From Pseudomonas putida (GTDB taxonomy: Bacteria > Pseudomonadota > Gammaproteobacteria > Pseudomonadales > Pseudomonadaceae), in assembly GCF_025905425.1 (NCBI RefSeq), contig NZ_CP109603.1, forward strand, positions 4,418,501 to 4,482,500: 64,000 nucleotides of DNA, given 5' to 3'. Positions within the stretch are counted from its first letter, which is position 1. Each line of letters starts with the position of its first letter. This document shows positions 8,094-17,282 of this stretch, piece by piece. Under the pieces are notes generated by a model, which was not told where the DNA came from, ran no database searches, and was given only the letters and a program-made list of their open reading frames with translations. The position numbers were made by a program, and so were the translations under genes.

Positions 8094-8384
8094 TCAACCG
8101 CGGGCTTTATCGATGATCTCGATGTACTCGGGGGCATTGCGCTGGTCAGCGATCTGCTCGACGAAGGTCTTGCCGTGCTCGTCCTTGCCATCCAGGTCCA
8201 GCCCTGCCTCGACGAAGAAGCCGACGAAACGCTCGAAGTCGTCGACACGCAGGCCACGGTAAGCCTTGACCAGCTTGTGCAGCGACGGCGAAGTGACGCC
8301 ATCGGCCGGCTCGAACTGAAGGTACGACTTGATGTAGTCGTCGCTGATTTCGTCACCGATTACCTGTTTCTTGTCTTTACGCAT
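8094..8384 (-). CDS. PA4642-family small cytosolic protein
   Basis: The 96-residue protein starts MRKDKKQVIGDEISDDYIKSY. It resembles the pseudomonad-restricted PA4642 family (unknown function): mostly helical, acidic, with FERFVGFFVEAGLDLDGKDE in the middle. The ATG at 8384 has GGAG six bases upstream and is preferred to the longer reading starting at 8408. Confidence 0.7.
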   Translation of the reverse strand: MRKDKKQVIGDEISDDYIKSYLQFEPADGVTSPSLHKLVKAYRGLRVDDFERFVGFFVEAGLDLDGKDEHGKTFVEQIADQRNAPEYIEIIDKARG

Positions 8385-8452
8385 TGCCGACTCCAACTGG
8401 ACCATCACGGGATTTCGAAGGCCGGCAGTTTACCCCCCGCAGGGCGCACGCC

Positions 8453-8923
8453 TCAACGCGTACGTACGGTCCCGGTGTGCAGGTCAGCCCAGACATGGCC
8501 GTTGCCATAGGTCAGAAACTGCACATACAGCGTTTCGTTGCGCAGCAGGTCCATGATCACGCGGTAATCGCTGACCGGGTAGTTGAGGCTCAAGGTGCGG
8601 GTTTTCTCGTCATAAACCGGTTTCTTCAAACTCTTGCCGGGCTCGCCATCAAAGGTCAGCAGCACCTGAGCGAGGGTGGCCCCCTTGCTCAGCGGCTTGC
8701 CTTTGAGGCGCATCTGCAATGAAGCGGTGATCGGGATCGGTTGCTGGTCGGACTGGCGCTGGGCACCGACCACCACCGAATAATCGGTCACTTGCAGCAG
8801 TTGCTGACCGGTCGGCGCTTCCTGGCGTAGCGACAGGTCATCAGGCGGCAGAAACTGGCTGTGCAGCGGTGCTGCACAGATCGGCAGGCTGACCGCCAGC
8901 AGGAGGGGAAGAATCGCACGCAT
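8453..8923 (-). CDS. Secreted or periplasmic hypothetical protein
   Basis: A 155-residue protein with a clear cleavable signal peptide (MRAILPLLLAVSLPICAAPL, probable cleavage after Ala). The rest is predominantly beta strand (VYDEKTRTLSLNYPVSDYRVIMDLL). AAGGAG lies six bases before the ATG. No known domain is recognised. It stands between the PA4642-type gene and the cupin gene on the same strand. Confidence 0.7.
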   Translation of the reverse strand: MRAILPLLLAVSLPICAAPLHSQFLPPDDLSLRQEAPTGQQLLQVTDYSVVVGAQRQSDQQPIPITASLQMRLKGKPLSKGATLAQVLLTFDGEPGKSLKKPVYDEKTRTLSLNYPVSDYRVIMDLLRNETLYVQFLTYGNGHVWADLHTGTVRTR

Positions 8924-8989
8924 GTGGGGCTCCTTGGCTTGAACAGGCACTCTAGCATGCTGTGTTCAGCCTGTACCGGCAGCCCGCGG

Positions 8990-9463
8990 TCAATCGAACT
9001 GCGCGCGCATCCAGGCCTGGTATTCGTCCACGCCCGCCTCGCCTTCGCGCGGCGCCCAGTGGGCATGTTCGCCCTCACCCACCGGCCGGTACGGCCCGGC
9101 CTTGCACTCGAACAACATGCTGTCGGGCTCAAGTACCACCAACCCGTGGTAGGTACCCGGCGCCAGGTCCACACCCAGGCAGTCGCCGCCCGCCTGCAGC
9201 ACCCGCTTGTCAGTCACCGCACCCTGCTCATCGAAGATCAGCAGGCCAAGGCGCCCCCTGAGCACGATCAGTGCTTCGGCCTTGTCGTCACTCAGATGCC
9301 GATGGGGCGGAATATAGGTCGTCGGTTGCAACCCGACCGCCATGCGGTGGCAGGGCTCTTCCATCTCATGGAAGTTGTGGTGCTGCCGCCCACGAGGGTT
9401 GGCGGCAGCCTTCTGCGCCAGCCCAGCGAACAGCGATTGGTCGATGAACGCAGGCTGGCGCAT
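8990..9463 (-). CDS. WbuC-family cupin-fold metalloprotein
   Basis: A 157-residue cupin-like protein. Its metal-site region IPPHRHLSDDKAEALIVLRG, about 50-69, holds HxH and Glu. The second half contains PGTYHGLVVLEP with the later His, and an N-terminal HHNFHEMEEPCHRM is typical of WbuC proteins. The precise enzymatic role is unknown; WbuC genes sometimes sit with polysaccharide genes, but here it follows hpt. The start at 9463 lies two bases after the hpt stop, with AGGGG inside the hpt end, so it is probably co-transcribed with hpt. Confidence 0.78.
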   Translation of the reverse strand: MRQPAFIDQSLFAGLAQKAAANPRGRQHHNFHEMEEPCHRMAVGLQPTTYIPPHRHLSDDKAEALIVLRGRLGLLIFDEQGAVTDKRVLQAGGDCLGVDLAPGTYHGLVVLEPDSMLFECKAGPYRPVGEGEHAHWAPREGEAGVDEYQAWMRAQFD

Positions 9464-9465
9464 GG

Positions 9466-10023
9466 TCACATCCCCTTGACGGCGAAGATGCCGTTGGCGT
9501 TGCGCCAGTAACCTTTGTAATCCATGCCATAGCCGAAGATGTAGCGATCGACGCACGGCAGGCCGACGTAGTTGGCTTTAAGGTCCGGGCTGGCCTTGCG
9601 GTCGTGGTCCTTGTCGATCAGCACGGCGGTGTGCACCGAGCGCGCACCGGCGTGCTTGCAGAACTCGATGATGGCGCTGAGGGTGTGGCCTTCGTCGAGA
9701 ATGTCGTCGACGATCAGCACGTCACGGTCGATGAACGACACTTCCGGCTTGGCTTTCCAGAACAGCTCGCCGCCGCTGGTCTGGTTGCGGTAGCGAGTGG
9801 CGTGCAGGTACGACGCTTCCAGCGGGAACTGCAGGTGGGTCAGCAGCTTGCCGGCGAAGATAAGGCCACCGTTCATCACACAGAAGACCACCGGGTTCTT
9901 GTCGTGCAGGTCGTTGCAGATCTGCTCGCCGACCTTGGCGATGGCCGCTTCGACTTCGGCTTCGTTGTACAGACAGTCAGCTTCGCGCATGACTTGACGG
10001 ATGTGCTCGAGATCGGCGGGCAT
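9466..10023 (-). CDS. hpt: Hypoxanthine-guanine phosphoribosyltransferase
   Basis: This type I PRTase (185 aa) converts hypoxanthine or guanine plus PRPP to IMP or GMP. The PRPP-binding loop VLIVDDILDEGHTL is at about 101-114, the flexible-loop region follows VFCVMNGGLIFAG, and DRYIFGYGMDYKGYWRN holds the purine-contact end. The length fits Hpt. It is divergent from upp-uraA across a 160-base control region, so purine and pyrimidine salvage face each other here. Confidence 0.92.
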   Translation of the reverse strand: MPADLEHIRQVMREADCLYNEAEVEAAIAKVGEQICNDLHDKNPVVFCVMNGGLIFAGKLLTHLQFPLEASYLHATRYRNQTSGGELFWKAKPEVSFIDRDVLIVDDILDEGHTLSAIIEFCKHAGARSVHTAVLIDKDHDRKASPDLKANYVGLPCVDRYIFGYGMDYKGYWRNANGIFAVKGM

Positions 10024-10137
10024 TGCGCTCTCCAGGGGGGTATTTTGGAAAAGCGGGCAAAGGTACGCATCCGCTCGTCACAGATCAAGCGTTTATGGAC
10101 TAACGTGCAAAAGGACTACACGACAGCACAGGTTGAA

Positions 10138-10149
10138 TAGATTAATCTA
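10138..10149. promoter_or_regulatory. Perfect 12-bp palindrome upstream of upp
   Basis: TAGATTAATCTA is a perfect palindrome 35 bases before the upp ATG, inside the hpt/upp divergent region. A T7 run follows at about 10157. It could be an operator, but no known regulator site is matched. Confidence 0.35.
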
Positions 10150-10183
10150 GCGCGGTTTTTTTGCCCGCCTTTCGGAGCCCCCT

Positions 10184-10822
10184 ATGCCCATTCGTGAGAT
10201 CCGCCATCCGCTGATCCGCCACAAGCTCGGCCTCATGCGCCGTGCCGACATCAGCACCAAGAATTTTCGCGAACTCGCCCAGGAAGTCGGCGCGCTTCTG
10301 ACCTATGAAGCCACCCAGGACCTGCCGCTGGAAACCTACGAGATCGACGGCTGGTGTGGCAAGGTGCAGGTCGAAAAAATCGCCGGTAAGAAGATCACCG
10401 TCGTCCCGATCCTGCGCGCCGGCATCGGCATGCTCGACGGCGTGCTCAGCCTGATCCCAGGTGCCAAGGTCAGTGCCGTTGGCGTCGCGCGCAACGAGGA
10501 AACCCTCGAAGCCCACACCTACCTGGAAAAACTCGCGCCGGACATCAACCAGCGCCTGGCCCTGATCATCGACCCGATGCTGGCCACCGGCGCCTCGATG
10601 GTCGCCACCATCGACCTGCTGAAAAAGGCCGGCTGCAAAGAGATTCGCGCCATGGTCCTGGTTGCAGCACCGGAAGGTATCGACACGGTGGCAAAAGCCC
10701 ACCCGGACGTACAGATCTACACCGCGTCGATCGACCAGCGCCTGAACGAGCACGGCTACATCGTGCCGGGCCTGGGTGATGCCGGCGACAAGATCTTCGG
10801 CACCAAGCAAAAGGACGCCTGA
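10184..10822 (+). CDS. upp: Uracil phosphoribosyltransferase
   Basis: Converts uracil and PRPP to UMP. The 212-residue sequence has the type I PRTase PRPP loop [13 protein letters not shown] at about 127-139. The N-terminal [22 protein letters not shown] and the C-terminal [14 protein letters not shown] uracil-binding block are highly characteristic. SD CGGAG precedes the ATG. uraA starts two bases after the stop, so import and phosphoribosylation of uracil are co-expressed. Confidence 0.96.
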   Translation: MPIREIRHPLIRHKLGLMRRADISTKNFRELAQEVGALLTYEATQDLPLETYEIDGWCGKVQVEKIAGKKITVVPILRAGIGMLDGVLSLIPGAKVSAVGVARNEETLEAHTYLEKLAPDINQRLALIIDPMLATGASMVATIDLLKKAGCKEIRAMVLVAAPEGIDTVAKAHPDVQIYTASIDQRLNEHGYIVPGLGDAGDKIFGTKQKDA

Positions 10823-10824
10823 CC

Positions 10825-12099
10825 ATGCAGGACGGCTTCAACGACCCGCTCTGGCGCCAGGTCGTTTCGGGCGCGCAGATGCTGTTCGTGGCATTCGGCG
10901 CGCTGGTGCTGATGCCACTGATCACCGGCCTCGATCCGAACGTCGCGCTGTTCACCGCCGGCATCGGCACGCTGCTGTTCCAGCTGGTCACCGGCCGTCA
11001 GGTACCGGTGTTTCTGGCGTCGAGCTTTGCCTTCATCACCCCGATCATCCTTGCCAAGGGCCAGTTCGGCCTGGCTGAGACCATGGGCGGCGTCATGGCC
11101 GCAGGCTTCGTCTACACCTTCATGGGGCTGATGGTAAAAATCAAAGGCACCGGTTTCATCGACCGCATGCTGCCGCCCGTGGTCATTGGCCCGGTGATCA
11201 TCTCCATTGGCCTGGCCATGGCGCCGATCGCCGCCAACATGGCCATGGGCAAGGGCGGTGACGGTGCTGCACTGATGCCTTACAAGACCGCCATGCTGAT
11301 CTCGATGCCGGCACTGCTGACGACCTTGATCGTCGCGGTCTTCGGCAAGGGCATCTTCCGCCTGGTACCGATCATCTCAGGGGTGCTGGTGGGCTTTGCC
11401 CTGGCGTTCGCCTTCGGTGTGGTCGATACCGCCAAGATTGCTGCCGCGCCGTGGCTGGAGATCCCCAACTTCACCGCGCCGGCGTTCAACTGGCAGGCCA
11501 TCCTGTTCATCGTGCCGGTAGCACTGGCACCTGCGATCGAGCACATCGGCGGCGTGATCGCAGTGGGCAGCGTCACCGGACGCGACTACCTGAAAAAGCC
11601 CGGCCTGCACCGCACCCTGCTGGGTGACGGCCTGGCAACCACGGCTGCCGGCCTGTTCGGCGGCCCGCCCAACACCACCTACGCCGAAGTAACCGGCGCG
11701 GTGATGCTGACCAAGAACTACAACCCGAAGATCATGACCTGGGCGGCGGTGTTTGCCATCACCCTGGCCTTCATCGGCAAGTTCGGCGCGCTGCTGCAGA
11801 GCATTCCGGTACCGGTCATGGGCGGCATTCTGTGCCTGTTGTTCGGTTCGATCGCGGCGGTGGGCATGAACACCATGATCCGCCACAAGATCGACTTGGC
11901 CGAAGCGCGCAACCTGGTGATCGTTTCGGTGACCCTGGTATTCGGTATTGGCGGCGTGTTGATCGGCAGCGGTGACGGCCCGGACGACTGGGGCCTGAAG
12001 GGCATTGCCCTGTGCGCCGTGGTGGCCATTGCCCTGAACCTGATCCTGCCGGGCAATGACGGCTGGAAGAACAAGAAGCTGGATGACCAGTTGCCTTGA
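10825..12099 (+). CDS. uraA: Uracil permease (NCS2/UraA family)
   Basis: A 424-residue inner-membrane symporter for uracil (proton-coupled) with about 14 hydrophobic segments. NCS2 signatures are present: the VPVFLASSFAFITPI block, ALAPAIEHIGG holding the substrate-binding Glu near residue 240, and the LLGDGLATTAAGLFGGPPNTTYAE motif at about 265-288. It follows upp in one operon and is closed by a REP pair rather than a T-tailed terminator. Confidence 0.94.
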   Translation: MQDGFNDPLWRQVVSGAQMLFVAFGALVLMPLITGLDPNVALFTAGIGTLLFQLVTGRQVPVFLASSFAFITPIILAKGQFGLAETMGGVMAAGFVYTFMGLMVKIKGTGFIDRMLPPVVIGPVIISIGLAMAPIAANMAMGKGGDGAALMPYKTAMLISMPALLTTLIVAVFGKGIFRLVPIISGVLVGFALAFAFGVVDTAKIAAAPWLEIPNFTAPAFNWQAILFIVPVALAPAIEHIGGVIAVGSVTGRDYLKKPGLHRTLLGDGLATTAAGLFGGPPNTTYAEVTGAVMLTKNYNPKIMTWAAVFAITLAFIGKFGALLQSIPVPVMGGILCLLFGSIAAVGMNTMIRHKIDLAEARNLVIVSVTLVFGIGGVLIGSGDGPDDWGLKGIALCAVVAIALNLILPGNDGWKNKKLDDQLP

Positions 12100-12116
12100 G
12101 CCAGCGGTAGCCTGAA

Positions 12117-12205
12117 CCGGCCTCTTCGCGGGGCAAGCCCGCTCCCACAGGCAACACCGCCAAGCGGTGAACTGTGGGAGCGGGCTTGCCCCGCGAAGAA
12201 GCCGA
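12117..12205. repeat. REP pair (head-to-head)
   Basis: Arms at 12117-12150 and 12172-12205 (core GCGGGGCAAGCCCGCTCCCAC and complement) with a 21-base spacer. The spacer itself contains a small inverted repeat around CCGCCAAGCGG. It lies between convergent uraA and hemH. Confidence 0.92.
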
Positions 12206-12213
12206 GGCAGGAT

Positions 12214-13227
12214 TCAAGCCTTCTCGCACATCCCCGCCAGCACCCTCACCCACTCCGGGTGATCATTCAGGCAAGGCACCAGCACTAGCTCTTGCCCACC
12301 TGCCTCGACAAACTGCTCGCTGCCGCGCATGCCAATCTCTTCTAGCGTCTCGATGCAATCGGCAACGAACGCTGGGCACATCACCAGCAGCTTCTTCACC
12401 CCCGCCCTGCCCAGCTCATCCAGCCGCGCCTCGGTGTAGGGTTCGATCCACTTGGCCCGCCCCAACCGCGACTGGAACGACACCGACCACTTGCCATCTG
12501 GGATGCCCATTTTCTGTGCAAAGGCCTTGGCCGTGGCCAGGCACTGCCCGCGATAACACACGGCACGCATGTCGGCACTGGCGTCCTTGCAGCAATCGGC
12601 CGCCTGGAAATCGTGCTTGCCAGTGGGGTCGAGCTTTTTCAGGTGCCGCTCGGGCAACCCATGGAAGCTCAGCAGCAGGTGGTCATAGTCCTGCTGCAGG
12701 TAAGGCCTGGCGCTCGCGGCCAACGCCTCGATGTATTCCGGGTGCTCGTAGAATGGCTGCAGTACGCGCATCTGCAGCGGCAACTGGCGCTCGCTGACGG
12801 TCTGCTGCGCCAGCTTCACCACGGTGGTCACCGTGCTGTCGGCAAACTGTGGATAAAGCGGTGCCAGGGTGACCTTGCGCACGCCCTGTGCGGCCAGGCG
12901 CTCCAGCACCTCGGGCAACGCCGGCTGACCATAGCGCATGGCAATCTCCACCGGGCCATGGTGCCAGTGCTCGACCATCGCAGCCTGCAGCCGACGGGTC
13001 AGCACCACCAGCGGCGAGCCTTCGTCCCACCAGATAGACGCGTAAGCGTGGGCCGACTGTTCCGGGCGCTTGAGCAGGATCAGCGACACCAGCAAGCGCC
13101 GCACCGGCCAGGGCAGGTCGATCACGTACGGGTCCATGAGGAACTGGTTGAGGTAACGGCGCACATCGGCCACCGAAGTGGAGGCCGGGGAACCCAGGTT
13201 GACCAGCAGCAGGGCATGATCGGTCAT
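12214..13227 (-). CDS. hemH: Ferrochelatase
   Basis: Inserts Fe2+ into protoporphyrin IX as the last step of heme synthesis. The 337-residue protein starts [14 protein letters not shown], a ferrochelatase hallmark. The catalytic block [15 protein letters not shown] has the metal-site His. The C-terminal [16 protein letters not shown] and [17 protein letters not shown], with the conserved late Glu, complete the family pattern. I start at the ATG at 13227; the longer reading overlaps the upstream gene. It lies 13 bases after the epimerase-like gene and is probably co-transcribed, which would place it under the LitR-type operator at 14259. Confidence 0.95.
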   Translation of the reverse strand: MTDHALLLVNLGSPASTSVADVRRYLNQFLMDPYVIDLPWPVRRLLVSLILLKRPEQSAHAYASIWWDEGSPLVVLTRRLQAAMVEHWHHGPVEIAMRYGQPALPEVLERLAAQGVRKVTLAPLYPQFADSTVTTVVKLAQQTVSERQLPLQMRVLQPFYEHPEYIEALAASARPYLQQDYDHLLLSFHGLPERHLKKLDPTGKHDFQAADCCKDASADMRAVCYRGQCLATAKAFAQKMGIPDGKWSVSFQSRLGRAKWIEPYTEARLDELGRAGVKKLLVMCPAFVADCIETLEEIGMRGSEQFVEAGGQELVLVPCLNDHPEWVRVLAGMCEKA

Positions 13228-13240
13228 GCAGCGTCCTATG

Positions 13241-14146
13241 TCAGAGGCGGCTGGACACGTCGTCCAGGGCCGATTGCAGATCGTTGAAACGGAAGGTGAA
13301 ACCTGCCGCCAGCAAGCGCACCGGGCGCGCCCGCTGGCCACCCAGCAGCAAAGTCGACAGCTCGCCAAGGCCCGCCTTGAGCAGCAGCGCAGGCACGGGC
13401 AGCACTGCCGGCCGGTGCAGGGCCCGGCCCAGTCGCTTGGCGAACTCGCGGTTGCGCACAGGCTCTGGGGCGCAGGCATTATAAGGACCGCTGGCGTCCT
13501 TGTGCTGCAAGAGAAAATCAATCAGGGCGACCTGGTCGTCTATATGGATCCAGGGCATCCACTGCCGACCATCACCCAACGGCCCGCCCAGCCCCAGCTT
13601 GAAGGGCAACCGCAGGCGCGACAAAAAGCCGCCATCGCTGGCCAGTACCAGGCCGGTCCGCACCAGTACCACACGGATGCCTTGCGCCTGCGAACGCTGG
13701 GCGGTTTCCTCCCAGGCGATGCACAACTGGCTGGCAAAATCTTCGCGTACCGGTTGAGACGCCTCGGTCAGTTCGCGCTCGCCGCCGTCCCCATACCAGC
13801 CCACCGCAGAACCGGAAATGAGCACCTCCGGGCGCTGCTCCCGGCTGCCCAGCCACGCCAGCAACTGCTCGGTGAGCGTGACCCGGCTGGCCCACAGCAG
13901 GTTGCGCCGGGCCGCCGTCCAGGGCCGATCGGCAATCGGCGCGCCGGCCAGGTTGATGACCGCGTCGAGATGATCGTCCGCGTCCAACTCGTCCAGCCGG
14001 GCAATGCCACGCACCCCGCTACCGCAACGTTTTGGCACCTGCTCAGGCCGGCGGCTCCATACCGTGAGGCGATGGCCCTGGCCGAGCCAGCGCTGGCACA
14101 GGTGCTGGCCTATCAAACCGGTGCCGCCTGTCAGCAATATATGCAT
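13241..14146 (-). CDS. TIGR01777-family NAD(P)-binding epimerase-like protein (YfcH/SulA-like)
   Basis: An extended SDR of 301 residues: dinucleotide-binding [16 protein letters not shown] at the N-terminus, a [14 protein letters not shown] block, [12 protein letters not shown] in place of the usual catalytic region, PWIHIDDQV, and a C-terminal DUF1731-like tail. No substrate is known for the family. Its start region faces the flavoprotein gene at 14333, and the shared intergenic region contains a class II LitR-type operator, so light control is likely. Confidence 0.85.
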   Translation of the reverse strand: MHILLTGGTGLIGQHLCQRWLGQGHRLTVWSRRPEQVPKRCGSGVRGIARLDELDADDHLDAVINLAGAPIADRPWTAARRNLLWASRVTLTEQLLAWLGSREQRPEVLISGSAVGWYGDGGERELTEASQPVREDFASQLCIAWEETAQRSQAQGIRVVLVRTGLVLASDGGFLSRLRLPFKLGLGGPLGDGRQWMPWIHIDDQVALIDFLLQHKDASGPYNACAPEPVRNREFAKRLGRALHRPAVLPVPALLLKAGLGELSTLLLGGQRARPVRLLAAGFTFRFNDLQSALDDVSSRL

Positions 14147-14258
14147 GGCTGTGTCCTCGCAGAATGCGGCTGTGGTCTATTTTTAAAACAAGGCACTTTT
14201 TTGACCCGACGCTCTCGGATAAACATAGGCCAACCTGCTCTATAAAGCGGAATAACCT

Positions 14259-14282
14259 TATACAAAAGTTGTGCATTGTACA
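14259..14282. promoter_or_regulatory. Class II LitR-type operator in a divergent promoter region
   Basis: TATACA-N12-TGTACA matches the class II LitR operator T(G/A)TACA-N12-TGTA(C/T)A as I recall it from P. putida work. The right half overlaps a -35-like TTGTAC (14276-14281), with TAGTCT 17 bases on as -10 for the flavoprotein gene. The left half read on the other strand gives TTGTAT towards the epimerase-like gene and hemH. This is the expected geometry for a repressor blocking two divergent promoters. Confidence 0.75.
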
Positions 14283-14293
14283 GGTTCGCCTGA

Positions 14294-15319
<1,026 letters not shown>

Positions 15320-15381
15320 CCGGGCCTTGAGGCGCTAAAAAAACTAGTTTGCATAACGTCACGGCTGTGCTGGAATAAACT

Positions 15382-15405
15382 TGTACAAGATAGTTTATAC
15401 GTACA
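15382..15405. promoter_or_regulatory. Second LitR-type operator, upstream of the DUF523/litR/phrB operon
   Basis: TGTACA-N12-CGTACA differs by one base in the right half from the same consensus and lies 20 bases before the ATG. A weak promoter could be TTGCAT (15349) with TGGAAT 16 bases later preceded by TG. That would put the operator over the start site as a roadblock. The promoter assignment is uncertain; the repeat is clear. Confidence 0.65.
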
Positions 15406-15424
15406 GGTTTTTTCGGAGACAGCC

Positions 15425-16393
15425 ATGCAAGCCCCTTCCGCCCACAGCAAGCCTCGCATCGCTATCAGCGCCTGTCTGACTGGCCACAGTGTGCGCTACA
15501 ACGGCGGGCACAAGGCATCCGACCTGTGCCGCACGCAACTCGAAGCACATTTCGAATGGCTACCGGTTTGCCCTGAAGTCGCTATTGGCCTCGGTGTCCC
15601 GCGCGATCCTATTCGCCTGGTGGGCGACCCTGAGCAACCGGAAGTGGTCGGCACCCGCAACCCCGGCATGGACCTCACCGGGCCGCTGCGCCTCTATGGC
15701 GAGCAGATGGCCGGCGAGCTCGACGATATCTGCGGCTACATCTTCATGCAAAAATCGCCCTCCTGCGGGCTGGAGCGGGTCAAGGTCTATCAGGACAACG
15801 GCCACCCCGCTTTCCATGCCGGGCGCGGTGTGTATGCCCAGGCCTTCTGCAGCCTTCGCCCAGACCTGCCGGTGGAGGAAGAAGGCCGCCTTCACGATGC
15901 GGTATTGCGCGAGAACTTCATCAGCCGCGTCTACGCCTATGCCGATTGGCAGCGCCTGCTGGCCGAGGGCCTGAGCCGCGGCGCACTGGTGCGCTTTCAC
16001 TCGCGCTACAAGTACCTGCTGATGGCCAACAACCCTGATGCCTACCGTACACTGGGGCGACTGCTCGGCAGCATGAGCCGGGATGACGACCCACAGCTCA
16101 TCGGCCCACGCTATTTCAGCCAGTTGATGCAGGCCCTGCGCCGCTGCGCCAGCCGTGGCACGCATTGCAACGTGCTGCAGCACCTGAGCGGTTACTTCAA
16201 GGATGCACTGACCCAGCAGGACAAAACCGAACTGCAGGCCATCATCAGCCAGTACCAGCAGGGCGTGGTACCGCTGATCGTACCGCTGACCCTGCTCAAG
16301 CATCACCTGCGCAAGCACCCCGACCCTTATCTGATGCAGCAGGCCTACCTGCAACCACACCCCGAAAGCCTGGGGCTGCGCAATGCCGTCTGA
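15425..16393 (+). CDS. DUF523 and DUF1722 (YbgA-like) fusion protein
   Basis: A 322-residue two-domain protein. The N-terminal DUF523 domain (about 10-150) contains ISACLTGHSVRYNGGHK and several conserved Cys (CPEVAIGLG, KSPSCGLERV). The C-terminal DUF1722/YbgA domain (about 195-310) contains FHSRYKYLLMANN and a LKHHLRKHP segment. YbgA proteins neighbour photolyase in many bacteria and their function is unknown. It heads a four-gene run in which each gene overlaps the next, so light-induced co-expression with the photolyase is likely. Confidence 0.85.
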   Translation: MQAPSAHSKPRIAISACLTGHSVRYNGGHKASDLCRTQLEAHFEWLPVCPEVAIGLGVPRDPIRLVGDPEQPEVVGTRNPGMDLTGPLRLYGEQMAGELDDICGYIFMQKSPSCGLERVKVYQDNGHPAFHAGRGVYAQAFCSLRPDLPVEEEGRLHDAVLRENFISRVYAYADWQRLLAEGLSRGALVRFHSRYKYLLMANNPDAYRTLGRLLGSMSRDDDPQLIGPRYFSQLMQALRRCASRGTHCNVLQHLSGYFKDALTQQDKTELQAIISQYQQGVVPLIVPLTLLKHHLRKHPDPYLMQQAYLQPHPESLGLRNAV

Positions 16394-17282
16394 AAGCCTG
16401 CTGCCCATCGGCGAACTCGCCCGCCGCACCGGCGTCAACCCGGTCACCCTGCGTGCCTGGGAACGTCGTTATGGCCTGCTCAAACCGCAACGCACCGCCA
16501 AAGGGCATCGTTTGTATTCCATCGCGCAGGTCGAACGGGTCGAAGCGATCCTGGCCTGGCTGCAGCGCGGCGCATCGGTGGGGCAAGTGCGCGAGCTGCT
16601 CGACAAACCGGCCAGCACCGCCCCACAAAGCGATTGGCAGGCGCGACAGGCGCAGTTGATCGAGGCCATCGCCAACCTCTCGCAACGCGCACTCGACCAG
16701 CAACTCAACCAGGCCATGGCGCTCTACCCCGCCATCACGTTGTGCGAACAGCTGCTGCTCCCCCTGCTCGATAGCCTGGACCTGCGCTGGCGCAACTATT
16801 TCAATGCACGGCTCGAACAGGTGTTTTTCCACAGCTGGCTGCGCAGCAAGCTCGGTGCCCGTGTGTATCACGACAACCAGCTGCTGCAAGGCGCGGCGGT
16901 GCTGCTGGCCGAAGACAGCGAGCGTGCCTTCGACCCAGGTCTGTGGCTGTGTGCCTGGTTGCTCAGCAGCAACGGCATCCCTGTTGAAGTGCTAGAACAA
17001 CCGGTGGGTGGGCCGCAACTGCAACGGGCGATTACCGCGCTGCAACCCCGCGCCCTGCTCCTGCACCTGGGACCACGCATCGACATCAAGGCCTTGCAGC
17101 GCACGCTGCAGGGAATGTCAGGGACGAAACTGCTAGGCGGTGCCACGCTCGCCCTGCATGAAACGCAACTGACCGCCCTCGACCTCCCCCACCTCTTCCT
17201 GTTCGATACCCCGCAGGCGGCATTGCGTGTGCTTCAAGGCAATGGCCGCCGGCCTGTAGAGATGAATGCGCCATGCAATTGA
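16383..17282 (+). CDS. MerR-family light-response regulator, class II LitR (PplR1-like)
   Basis: A 299-residue protein with an N-terminal MerR winged helix (LPIGELARRTGVNPVTLRAWERRYGLL, about 6-32) and a C-terminal cobalamin-binding-like region. The B12 ligand motif DxHxxG is absent. The W-x-E-H cap motif reads W...RLEQ, so the protein probably does not bind adenosylcobalamin. This is the class II LitR pattern, in which a short LOV protein is the photosensor. It overlaps the upstream gene by 11 bases and the photolyase by 10. It probably represses its own operon through the repeats at 14259 and 15382. Confidence 0.82.
   Translation: MPSESLLPIGELARRTGVNPVTLRAWERRYGLLKPQRTAKGHRLYSIAQVERVEAILAWLQRGASVGQVRELLDKPASTAPQSDWQARQAQLIEAIANLSQRALDQQLNQAMALYPAITLCEQLLLPLLDSLDLRWRNYFNARLEQVFFHSWLRSKLGARVYHDNQLLQGAAVLLAEDSERAFDPGLWLCAWLLSSNGIPVEVLEQPVGGPQLQRAITALQPRALLLHLGPRIDIKALQRTLQGMSGTKLLGGATLALHETQLTALDLPHLFLFDTPQAALRVLQGNGRRPVEMNAPCN

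Noticed and set aside
15382..15405. Reading the second operator's TTGTAC as the -35 of the DUF523 operon promoter
   Set aside because: A -10 at 17 bases would fall on CAGGTT, a poor match, almost at the ATG; the promoter more likely lies upstream.
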